From: Tilletiopsis washingtonensis
Lineage: Eukaryota; Basidiomycota; Exobasidiomycetes; Entylomatales
Length of the DNA stretch: 29,592 nucleotides
Assembly (NCBI RefSeq): GCF_003144115.1
Contig: NW_020312027.1
Coordinates: 54,199 to 83,790 of the forward strand
Direction: 5' to 3'
Shown here in pieces: positions 1-8,174 of the stretch; position 1 is the first letter of the stretch; every line of letters begins with the position of its first letter. The notes beneath the pieces are model-generated. The model saw only the letters and a program-made list of their open reading frames with translations. It was not told where the DNA came from and did no database searches. A program made the position numbers and the translations under genes.

Positions 1-753
1 TGCATGTCGCACACCGACGACACACCGACTTTGCCGCGCCCAGTTGCCCTTGCGTCCCTTCTTGCCCGAGAGGCTTGCGTGGCCCCGCAAGCCTGCAGCC
101 CAGCAAAGCTCTCGTCACCTCTCTCCTTGTCTCTCTCGTCTCGCGTCTCGTCTCGTTGAGGAAATATGGAACCCCCGCCGCCCCTTTCCCCCCACCCCCC
201 TCTCGCTTGCCATTTCTCCCCCACGATTGATCATCGTCCGCCACCTAGCCAAGCTGGCGGATCAAGGCACGCCAAGCTTGTCAGTGCCCCCTCCTGGCAG
301 CTTCTCCTGCTTCCTGGTCACCCGCGTCGCCCGCCCTGCTGGTGATCTACCCTGCTCCCCCGCTTGCTTGCGCTCATTCGGGAGAGCGGGCCCCTGGGGC
401 ACCAAATGGGCCGAAGAGCGCATTCAAAAAAGGTTGAGTCATTGACTCATTGCGCATTGGCGAAGCTGCCGCTCCCTCGCATGATGCTCATCGTCTTCGC
501 TACGCCCGTGACGCGGTCCGTTGCTCTGTGCCGAGCATGGGCACGACCAAAAGCCGCGCTGGCTGAAGGCTTCGATCGATGAAAGCGTTGCATAGGCAAG
601 GGAAGAACGGGGCAAAAGGTTCGCATCAGCCAGCCCGGAAGAGGGGATCAGGCCGCAGTGAAAGGCTACGATCGCGTGCAAAGACTCACCTCGACTCCTC
701 TCTGCGTCCTTCCCTTCTTCGGTCCTTGTCTTGGCGGGCTCGATGCCCCTCAC

Positions 754-754
<1 letters not shown>
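1..754. other. Left-edge region without a recognisable gene
   Basis: No frame here shows the strong third-position G/C preference of the real genes in the window, and I recognise no protein family in any frame. The left part is pyrimidine-rich, with TCTCG pentamers at about 134-155. A paired bZIP-type site lies at 435-449 and is listed separately. The stretch lies beyond the 3' end of the PhzF gene, so it may be the promoter or end of a gene outside the window. That is inference. Confidence 0.5.
435..449. promoter_or_regulatory. Inverted pair of AP-1/Gcn4-type bZIP sites
   Basis: TGAGTCA at 435-441 and its reverse complement TGACTCA at 443-449 are separated by one base, giving a near-perfect 15-bp palindrome. 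Each half matches the consensus bound by fungal Gcn4/CPC1 and other AP-1-like bZIP factors. The nearest recognised gene, PhzF, ends rather than begins on this side. The site would therefore more likely serve a gene off the left edge, or may be a chance match. Confidence 0.4.

Positions 755-849
<95 letters not shown>
755..849. repeat. Homopolymer of 95 C (95 G on the minus strand)
   Basis: An uninterrupted run of 95 C on the plus strand. It starts 31 nt downstream of the PhzF stop codon, so a PhzF transcript reading through it would carry 95 consecutive G in its 3' untranslated region. Long proline or glycine open frames across it are artefacts of the run. The length is as assembled and could be wrong. 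Confidence 0.9.
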
Positions 850-852
<3 letters not shown>

Positions 853-880
853 CCGCCGCTCTGTCTCGCACTGCCCCGCC

Positions 881-1765
881 CTACTCCTCCTCCTCCTCGT
901 CCTCCACGAGCGCCTCGCCCTTGAAGCAGACGGAGGTGCAGCCGCCGATCCAGCTCTGTCCCTCGATGCTGCGCACCACGATGCGTCCCTCTCTGCCGAG
1001 CTGCTCTCCCTGTCTGACGACAAAGTTGCCCTGCTTGGGCGCCATGCTGCTGCGCGCCAGGCCGGCGGCGAAGCTGCCGGTGACTGCGTCTTCGACGACG
1101 CCCGAGGCGGGCGCAAAGGTGCGGACCAGCAGCGTCTGCTCTGCTTCTCCCTGCTCGGACAGCGCGGCAAAGACGCCCCACATGAGCGCGCCCGCCTGGT
1201 GCATGTGCCGTGTCGAGACGGCACGCACGGCGGCGGGCGACGCCAGGCGCAGCGCCAGCCAGGGCGGGCCATTGTCGATGTGCTGCGCCTCGACGACGTG
1301 GGCCGTGTCGATGTGCATGGCTGCGCACAGCTGCGCCACGATGTGCGGCTCGACGACGGCGGCGTGGCGCAGGGGCGGCGCGGCGAAGAAGAGCAGCATG
1401 CCCGCCGCGGCGTGGCCGGCGTGGGGGCGCTCGATGCGCAGGCGCACCGTGCCGATGCCGCAGTGCATGCGCAGCTCGTCGCCGCTGAAGTCGGGGTGCG
1501 CCTCGAGCCAGGCGCGCGTGGCGCCCAGCGTCGGATGTCCGGCAAACGGCAGCTCGCCCTCGGGCATCCAGATGCGCACGGCAAAGTGCGCCGCGCTGCC
1601 CGGCGGCGGCGGCAGCAGAAAGACGGTCTCGCTCAGCTGCGTCCAGCGGGCGAGGCGCTGCATGGCGGCGGCGCTCGGCGCACGCGCGACGTGCAGCACG
1701 GCGACGGCATTGCCGCGGTAGGGCGCGCGCGCAAAGACGTCGATCTGATGGAAGGGCGCGAGCAT
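881..1765 (-). CDS. PhzF-family (phenazine biosynthesis-like) isomerase
   Basis: An intact single-exon gene of 294 residues, the usual length for the PhzF family. These are two-lobed cytosolic proteins of the diaminopimelate-epimerase fold; phenazine PhzF isomerises trans-2,3-dihydro-3-hydroxyanthranilate, but most fungal members have no assigned substrate. Family marks visible are the N-terminal FHQIDVF with RGNAVAVL (about residues 6-24), SETVFL with the candidate catalytic Glu46, FAGHPTLGA (about 74-82), and a C-terminal DAVTGS block. The ATG at 1765 has a good context and begins where family members usually begin. An in-frame ATG at 1834 would add 23 mostly hydrophobic residues, which I consider less likely. 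The C-terminus ends in a short run of Glu. It is transcribed away from the alpha/beta hydrolase across a 232-nt divergent promoter. The family call is firm; the substrate is unknown. Confidence 0.9.
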   Translation of the reverse strand: MLAPFHQIDVFARAPYRGNAVAVLHVARAPSAAAMQRLARWTQLSETVFLLPPPPGSAAHFAVRIWMPEGELPFAGHPTLGATRAWLEAHPDFSGDELRMHCGIGTVRLRIERPHAGHAAAGMLLFFAAPPLRHAAVVEPHIVAQLCAAMHIDTAHVVEAQHIDNGPPWLALRLASPAAVRAVSTRHMHQAGALMWGVFAALSEQGEAEQTLLVRTFAPASGVVEDAVTGSFAAGLARSSMAPKQGNFVVRQGEQLGREGRIVVRSIEGQSWIGGCTSVCFKGEALVEDEEEEE

Positions 1766-1997
1766 GGTGGGAGTGACAGGGCAAGCGCGGCACCAGCAGG
1801 AAGAAAGCAAGGCAAGGCGCATGCCTCGCAGCATGGCCTGTGCGCCTGTCACGTGCGCGCTGCTCCCACGCTGCCTTGTGGAGGTGCGGCGGTCAGCCGA
1901 TGCGCAAGCGGCGCGACTTGGCAATTGCGCCCCTTGAGTTGGCGCTGGCTGTGAGGAGCGTCGCTTGTCTGCCCACCACCACAGCGTCGCATCCACC
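1766..1997. promoter_or_regulatory. Divergent promoter with an E-box
   Basis: This 232-nt gap lies between two genes transcribed away from each other, so it must hold both promoters. A CACGTG palindrome at 1850-1855, in the context GTCACGTG, matches the core bound by bHLH factors of the Cbf1/Pho4 type. I see no clear TATA box. Confidence 0.45.
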
Positions 1998-4588
1998 ATG
2001 GCCGCGCCCGTCTCGCCCACCACACAGGCGCCAGATGTCGTGCGCGATTTCGCACACGAGGAGGCGGCGCCCGTTGCGCCCTCCTCCTCCAAGGGCACCT
2101 CCACAGACGTCTCCTCCTCCTCAACGCCCCTCTCGCCCTCGCCCTCGCACTCGCGCTCCGCCCTGCTGCCTTCGTTCCTGCACAAGCCGGCGCCGCCCAC
2201 GCCGCACTGGTCCTCGCTCGAGGATCTCAACGACCCCGATCCCTCGCGCGCCTTTGCCGCCGACCGCAAGGCGCGCCGCAGGTCGCACCCCAACGCCGCC
2301 CTCGCCGCCGTGCACGCCCTGCCCACCGTCATCTTCCCCCTGCAGGGCGCCGGCGCCGGCTCCGAGTTTGCACAGCAGGCGCCCCTCTGGTCGCGCTACC
2401 CTTACAAGGCGCTCTACTATGCCTACTTTGGCCTCACCGTCGGCCTCCTCTTTCTCCCCTACTTTGCCCTCGCCTCGCTGCTGCCCGCCATGCGCGGGCG
2501 CCGCCGCTGGAGCTGGAAGAAGGCCACGCTGATCCGCCTCTACCGCCACTCGACACGCCTCACGTACCGCTCCCACACGTCCTTCACGCGCGACCTCAGC
2601 CAGGAGGTGCCGCACTCGCAGACGTTCAACTCCAAGTTCACCTGGGTGCCCGCGCTGCCCGCCGCGCTGCTGCGCGGCGAGATCCGGCGCGCCATGGCGG
2701 CGCAGGGCGTGAGCAACGAGCGCACCTGCGGCTTCTGGTTCGGCGCGCGCGACGACGGCGGCGCCGTGGGCCAGCCGGCGGCAAAGGGCGAAAGGGTCGT
2801 GCTGCATCTGCACGGCGGCGCCTACTGGATCGGCTCGGCTCACGAGAAGGACGTCTCGGCGGCCGTGTCGCTGCAGCTGCTGCACAAGCTCGAGGCGCGC
2901 CGCCGCCGCCGCGCCGGGCGCGACGCCGATGCCGCCACACCCGGCGTCGAGCTCGACGCCTCGCCGCTGGGCTCCACGCTGCCCGTCGTCGGGCCCGGCT
3001 ACTGCCGCCGCTCCTTCTCCCTCGACTATCGCGTCTGCATTCCCGGCCATCCGGAGCGCGGCAGCTTTCCCGCCGCCCTCATGGATGCCGTGGCGGGCTA
3101 TCATTACCTGGTCAAGGGCTGCGGCTTCGAGGAGGACAATGTCGTCGTCGTGGGAGACTCGGCGGGCGGCAACTTGGCACTGGCGCTGTGCAGATACTTG
3201 AGGGATGAAGATGTGGGCTTGAAAGTGCCTGGCAGGTGAGTTGGCACAACGAGGGAGGCGACGCGGGCGAGTAGGTGCAAGGGGCCAAGGGGAATGCTGG
3301 AGGGCGAACAAGGGCAAGGACGGCGACGACGTTGGATGCGCGGGGCAGCGCGAGACGAGCTCGATCTCGGCGTTGCGAACGCAGTTTCAATGCGCCGAGA
3401 CAGGAAGAGAGAAGGCGAGAGTGGGAAGCGCCCGGGGGGGGGGGGGGGGGGGGGGGGAAAGGCAAAGGCAGGCATTTCACGACGAGCTTGTGCTGCGAGG
3501 GGTCAAACGGAGGAGAACGGGAAGCGCAGCCCTGTCGAGACGCGTGTGGCGTTGGAGACTGCCCCTCGGACGGACGGGCTTGGCGATCCGCACACGAACG
3601 GGGGAGGGGGGGAAAAGCAGTTCAGGGCATGGAAAGCGCGATGAGGGGCGGCAGATAGGGGGGGGGGGTATTCCGTGACGGAGAGGAAGGTCGCGGGCTT
3701 GCTCGACGCGTCTTGCCTCTCGCGGTAAAGAGGAGGCGGACGCCATTCCTCGGGCTGCAGTTTCTTGCGCTCCTGCGTGGCTCCAGCCTGCGCCTCGTCA
3801 TTCATACTGACTCTTCCGCCCCTCAGCATGCTCCTCCTCTCGCCGTGGGCCGACACTTCGCGTTCGCACTCTGGGCCTCTCAATGCGCTCAACCACTTTT
3901 CGTCGGTGTACCAGAACCGCGCCGTCGACATTATCCCTCCCGGCTCGGGCTTCCGCAACACGGCCGTGTCTGCTCTGCTCGGTGTGCTGCCGGCGAGCGA
4001 GACGTACCGCAATCCGTACCTCAGCTCCTGCTCGCTGCACCTCGACGTCGAGGCGCCCAGCTGGGGCTACGAGGGCTTTCCGAGGCGCATCTACATTACC
4101 ACGGGCGACGGCGAAGTGTCGTACGACCAGCACCTGACGCTGGCGCATCGCCTTGCGGCGGGCACGCGGCGCACGCGGCCCATCTACGTCGGCGACCGCC
4201 TCTCTGCCGACGCCGACGCGCAGGCGCTGGCGGCAAGAGCCAACTATCCGCGGCCGCGCCGCAGCTCCATCCCCGGACCCGTGCTGCCGCGCCATGCGCC
4301 CAAGCACGAGCAGGTCAGAGCTCCGCCGGGCGCACAGCAAGTGGAGGGCGAGGCGGTGACGGACGGCAAGCGAGAGGAGGGCGCAGGTGGAGAGGAGCGA
4401 GAAGTGTGGCTGGACGAGTGCCGGGACGCGGTGCATGACTATTTGCTCTGTGAGTCACGCAGGAGGAGCATGGTTGAAGCTGAGACTGACGACGACGACG
4501 ACGACGACGACGTGCAGTTGGATGGTGGGGACGGGAGCGAGACGTCGGCTGGGAGCGCATCTCGGCGTGGATCGAGGCGGACGAGTAG
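1998..4588 (+). CDS. Membrane-anchored alpha/beta hydrolase (steryl acetyl hydrolase/HSL type)
   Basis: Three exons: 1998-3235, 3827-4449 and 4518-4588, giving 643 residues. A Ser/Pro-rich tail (1-60) precedes a membrane segment at about 138-164, then an alpha/beta-hydrolase-3 domain. The oxyanion motif HGGAYW is at 272-277, the nucleophile elbow GDSAG at 386-390 (Ser388), the candidate Asp near 513 in GEVSYD, and the candidate His616 in AVHDYLL. A Lys/Arg-rich, low-complexity insert at about 300-325 splits the core. Saccharomyces Say1-type relatives deacetylate sterols in the ER; the substrate here is inferred. The start is ATG in CCACCATGG. Intron 1 (591 nt) is far longer than others in the window. 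Intron 2 (68 nt) holds a GAC repeat, and splicing it restores the usual family ending, GWERISAWIEADE. Reading through it instead gives an unrelated tail ending at 4616. Confidence 0.88.
3434..3457. repeat. Homopolymer of 24 G
   Basis: Twenty-four uninterrupted G on the plus strand inside the first intron of the alpha/beta hydrolase, so the pre-mRNA would carry the G version. Confidence 0.9.
3658..3668. repeat. Homopolymer of 11 G
   Basis: Eleven G on the plus strand, in the same intron as the 24-G run and about 200 nt downstream of it. A G-rich stretch at about 3600-3612 lies between the two. Confidence 0.85.
4488..4511 (+). repeat. (GAC)8 microsatellite in an intron
   Basis: Eight exact GAC units lie in intron 2 of the alpha/beta hydrolase (4450-4517). 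If the intron were retained, the repeat would be translated as eight consecutive Asp. Confidence 0.85.
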
Positions 4589-4772
4589 CCGGGCCTGTGC
4601 AGCGATACCCCCCTGACGCCCCATGTTGCCCCGGGCATGCCATACGTACTCCTGGTGTGTGCGGTGTGAGGGACGAGCGCGCCATGTGCGCTGCAGTGCG
4701 CTGCGATGCTGGTGCGCATGCGGCGCGCGCGCGCGAGCGGCGAGAGGAGCGTGACGCACGACGGACCTCCAC

Positions 4773-6587
4773 ATGGCATCGCGGCACCTCGCCGCGGCGT
4801 TGCTCAGCCGGCGCGCCTACTTCTCGCCGCCGCCTTTGCTTCTCCCCACCACAGCGCGCAGCCTTGCAAGCCATACAGCGCACAACGCACACGGCGCACG
4901 GCACACGCAGCGCCGCGCAGCCCGCTCATCGCAGCCCACCCTCGCCGCGATGCCCGACCTCGTCCTGCCCGGCGCACTGCACCACGCACACGTCCATCTC
5001 GACAAGTGCTACCTGCTCGACGCATGCTGCTCGCTGGGCGATGGGTGCGTGAGAGGCAAGGCAGAGCAAAGGGCGATGGCTGACGGCTGCCTCGCTCCTC
5101 GTCCGCTCTCGCCTCGCACAGCACGTTCGACGAGGCCCTGAAGAAGACCAGCGCCGCGTGAGGCCACATTCTGCTGCCCAGCCAGTGCAAGACTGACACC
5201 CGAGTGTCAGCAAGGCGCACTTCACACAGGCCGACGTACGTCCTCCCTCCACCCTTCCGCACATGCCGCCTGCGCTCACTCTGCTTCTTTCCGCAGGTCG
5301 AGGCGCGAGGAGCGCGATTCATCGCCGCGGCACTGGCACATGGCGTAGTCGGCATGCGTGCACACGTCGAGGTCCGTTGCCTCACCCCCTTCCCCTTTCC
5401 TTCTTTTCTGATCCCCTCGACGACACCAGGTGGATCCTACCGTCTCTCATCTCTGTCTCCAGGCCGGTCTTTCCCTCCGACAGCGCTTCGCCTCGCGCTG
5501 CGCCGTTGTTCTCTGTGCCTTTGCACAGGACGCCCTCTTCTACCCCGACGCCGCATACGAGGCGCACATGCATGAGCTGCTGCGCAGCGCCGCGTCGCAC
5601 GAGGGAGTCGGCGCCGTCGGATGCGCCCCTTATGTCGAGGCGTCGCGCCACAACTCCCTCCGAGCACTCCAATTCATCTTCGATCTCGCGCAAGAGTTCG
5701 GCAGGGATGTGGATCTGCACATCGACTATACGCTGGATCCCGCCTCGCCTCTACTCTGGGACGCCTTGGCGATGCTCAAGCAGCACACCTGGCTCGTCCA
5801 CGGCCGCACGAGACGACTGACGCTGGGCCACGCCACGGTTATTTCGACGTTTGCAGAGCAGGATCTCGATCGTCTGGCGCGAGAATGCAAGGGCGAAGAA
5901 GTCGCCTTTGTAGCGTTGCCACACTCGGATCTGTACATGCAAGGACGAGACGTGGAGTATTCGAGGAGATCAAGAGCAACATTGCCGGCGCTGGACTTGG
6001 CAAGGAGAGGCGTGAGAGTGGCGGTGGATGTCAAGTGAGTGCAAGCGTGCAGCCGTTTGACAAGGATCAGCCAGGCTGATGAGGCGGACAACGACGCAGC
6101 AATGTGGGCAACCTGTTCACGCCGCAAGGAGATGGTGATCCACTTGCGCTGCTGCCGATGCTGGTGGGCGTGTATCAGTGAGTCTCCCCTCTCCTTCGCT
6201 GGCCCCCCTCCACCCTCCCGGCGCCATCGAGTCCTCGAGCTGACCCTCTTTGCGCTAGGGACGCAACGCCCGACTCTCTCGAGCTACTTCTCGTACGTCG
6301 CCCACGATTGCTGCCCTCTTCCCACGCTTACCTTCGCCGCACAGCAAATGGTCACCACAAATGCCGCCTACGCAGCCGGCTTCCCATCTCCTGCCTCTCC
6401 TCTTGAGCCTCGCGCCATCGACTTGGCCGCGGAGCTAGGCGCCGAAGGGACTGCGACGCTCTTGCATGACTGTGCGTCGGTGCAAGAAGCGGTTCTGGCG
6501 CCGCCGCATGGAAGAACGGCATGGAGAAACGGGAGGAAGGTCGCGGAGAGGAAAGTGGAGAGTTGGGTTGCTGAGGAAGATCAATGA
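4773..6587 (+). CDS. Cytosine-deaminase-like metallo-dependent amidohydrolase
   Basis: Eight exons: 4773-5044, 5122-5157, 5211-5235, 5297-5371, 5430-6034, 6100-6177, 6259-6292 and 6345-6587, giving 455 residues. All seven introns are 52-81 nt. The protein follows the CodA-like amidohydrolase fold: HVHLDK (residues 73-78) supplies the HxH metal pair, MRAHVEV and FAQDALFY follow, then DLHIDY, LTLGH and a NNVGNLFTPQG block. Where bacterial CodA has a catalytic Glu (HCDE) and the Asp metal ligand (GHDD), this protein has Tyr (HIDY) and Asn-Asn (VNN). From memory, a fungal subfamily shares these changes, so it is probably a distinct enzyme class rather than a decayed one, and its substrate is unknown. 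The first 59 residues are rich in Arg, Ala, Ser and Leu without acidic residues, like a mitochondrial presequence. The internal ATG at 4950 would give a 396-residue cytosolic form. It lies 184 nt downstream of the hydrolase on the same strand. Confidence 0.85.
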
Positions 6588-7218
6588 GATGGTGCTTCTG
6601 GCCTTGGCTCTCCTCTCTGCGCTGCGAGGCGTCGAGGTGGACGCGAGTGTCGCGAGCAGGCTCCTGCGTCACGCTTTGTTCCGTCAGGTGCAGGCGAGAG
6701 CCGGGCCACGCAGGCTGGCCGCTCTTCGGCCAAGCGGAGTGAGAGAGCGCCAACGAGCGTGCCAGCCTGCGCCTCGCAGTCGACGTCGGCGGCGGCGGCG
6801 CCACCTGCGCGGTTGCCCGGTCCAGCTGAGGCTGGATGCAGGCGGGATTGAAGCAGAGCGACCAGGCTCCGCCGCCAATCGTCGTGCGCAGCGGGCATCA
6901 AATCCTTGTGCAAGTCTCGAGCGCCAAAGTGCGCAGAGTGAGCCTGCTTGCCACCGGCACAGGCGTCTGTGGAGCGTGTCGTCTTGTGGACGCATCTGCG
7001 ACGGCAAGGAACGCCGCCTGCCTGTAGACCTGCGATGACGCCAGGCGCCGCATCTGAGCCAGCAAGCCATGCCCACGCTGCGTACCCGTGCCAAACCCCG
7101 CCGGTTGGCCCCTCGCCGCGATCAAGCAGATCGGACCACGAGAGCAGCTGCTCGTGGTGCATGCGCGCGTGCGCGGCGCCCGGCGCCCCCCGCTCCGGGT
7201 GCGGCAGACGGCAGCCCC

Positions 7219-7242
7219 GAGGATCCAACGCAGCGGCGCGCA
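7219..7242 (+). repeat. 24-nt imperfect direct repeat, copy 1
   Basis: Matches 7448-7471 at 22 of 24 positions. The shared core is GAGGATCCA followed, after a few bases, by AGCGGCGCGCA. No function is evident. Confidence 0.6.
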
Positions 7243-7447
7243 TGCGCGTCAGAGAGATGCGTTCGCCGCTCGCGTCGAGAGCGACCGGTGCCGGTCCGGT
7301 GCAGGCAGCTCTCGTGCGCCTTCATCGGCGCGTGGCTTGGGCGCCGTGACGTGCCGCCGAGACTCTTCATGGCTTGCGCATGTGCTGTGCTGCGGTCTGC
7401 GCATCCCGTCGCTGTGCTAGTGAAGCAGCGGGGAATCCGGCGGCTCG

Positions 7448-7471
7448 GAGGATCCAGCACAGCGGCGCGCA
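7448..7471 (+). repeat. 24-nt imperfect direct repeat, copy 2
   Basis: The second copy of the element at 7219-7242, in the same orientation and 229 nt downstream. Confidence 0.6.
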
Positions 7472-8174
7472 CCGAGAAGGAGTCTGGTTCCCGCGGGCGA
7501 GCGGCGCGGCGAGCGTGAGATTCAGCCCCGCCCCCGCAGCATGCAGGTCCACGAGCTAGTCCAACACGCCAAACACGAAATTGCTGCCTGACGCCTCTGC
7601 GTGCCCTATGATCGACGTGTGGCTTGCCCGCCGCGCCGTGCCGTCCAGCTCACCGCACATCCGCTGCGCTGTGCGCTGCCCTTCTCATCGCTGAGATTGT
7701 GAAAGCAAGCGCTCTTGGGCGAGGCTGGGCCGCTGGCGCCGCTGACGGCTTGGCGCGCCCGCCCACGTGCGCGGCGCACGCTGTCGCGCATGCCGCGCCC
7801 CGCCGGCTCCGCTCCAGCTAGCGCAGACCCGAGCTTTTGGGACCGACGGACGTACCCCGATTTTGCAGCTGCGTGACCCAGCGCGCACGGACTCGGAGCG
7901 CTGGAGCCCAGCATGCGGGCGATCGACCAGGCACCTAGGCCAGCGCAATCGCCGGCAAAGGATGCGATCGCTGCGTTCTTGAGAGCTCGGCTGTGGACCA
8001 AGCCAGGCCCGCAGGGCGAAGCGCCGCTTTCGCGCGTGCCGCTTGGCGTGACTTTATCCGCCGCTCTCGCCCCGCCCCAGATGCGCTGCCGCGCCCCGCT
8101 GCTGTCCAGAGCGGGACAGCCAGCGCAAGGCATCTGTGCATCCCACCACCACGCCTCTCTATCCCTTGACTCGT

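Larger units (their letters stand above)
3236..3826 (+). other. Unusually long intron with G-tracts
   Basis: The donor GTGAGT at 3236 and acceptor CTCAG ending at 3826 join the hydrolase exons in frame, as KVPG-S-MLLLSPWAD. A TACTGAC branch-like motif lies at 3805-3811, just upstream of the acceptor. At 591 nt it is about ten times longer than most introns in the window. It carries 24 G at 3434-3457 and 11 G at 3658-3668, and I see no additional exon in it. Confidence 0.8.
6588..8174. other. Intergenic region, 1.6 kb, no gene recognised
   Basis: I found no frame with the window's coding signature and no family motif on either strand. Two imperfect copies of a 24-nt sequence lie at 7219-7242 and 7448-7471. 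A short inverted repeat with 7-bp arms (CCACGAG/CTCGTGG) lies at 7136-7157. The right part must contain the promoter of the lipase-like gene starting at 8175. Confidence 0.5.

Noticed and set aside
1766-1834. N-terminal extension of PhzF from an ATG at 1834
   Set aside because: PhzF proteins normally begin within a few residues of the QxDVF motif, and the ATG at 1765 satisfies this. The extension would use promoter sequence.
579-1954. Long poly-proline and poly-glycine open frames across the 95-C run on both strands
   Set aside because: A homopolymer contains no stops in any frame, and the rest of these frames lies antisense to, or in the wrong frame of, the PhzF gene.
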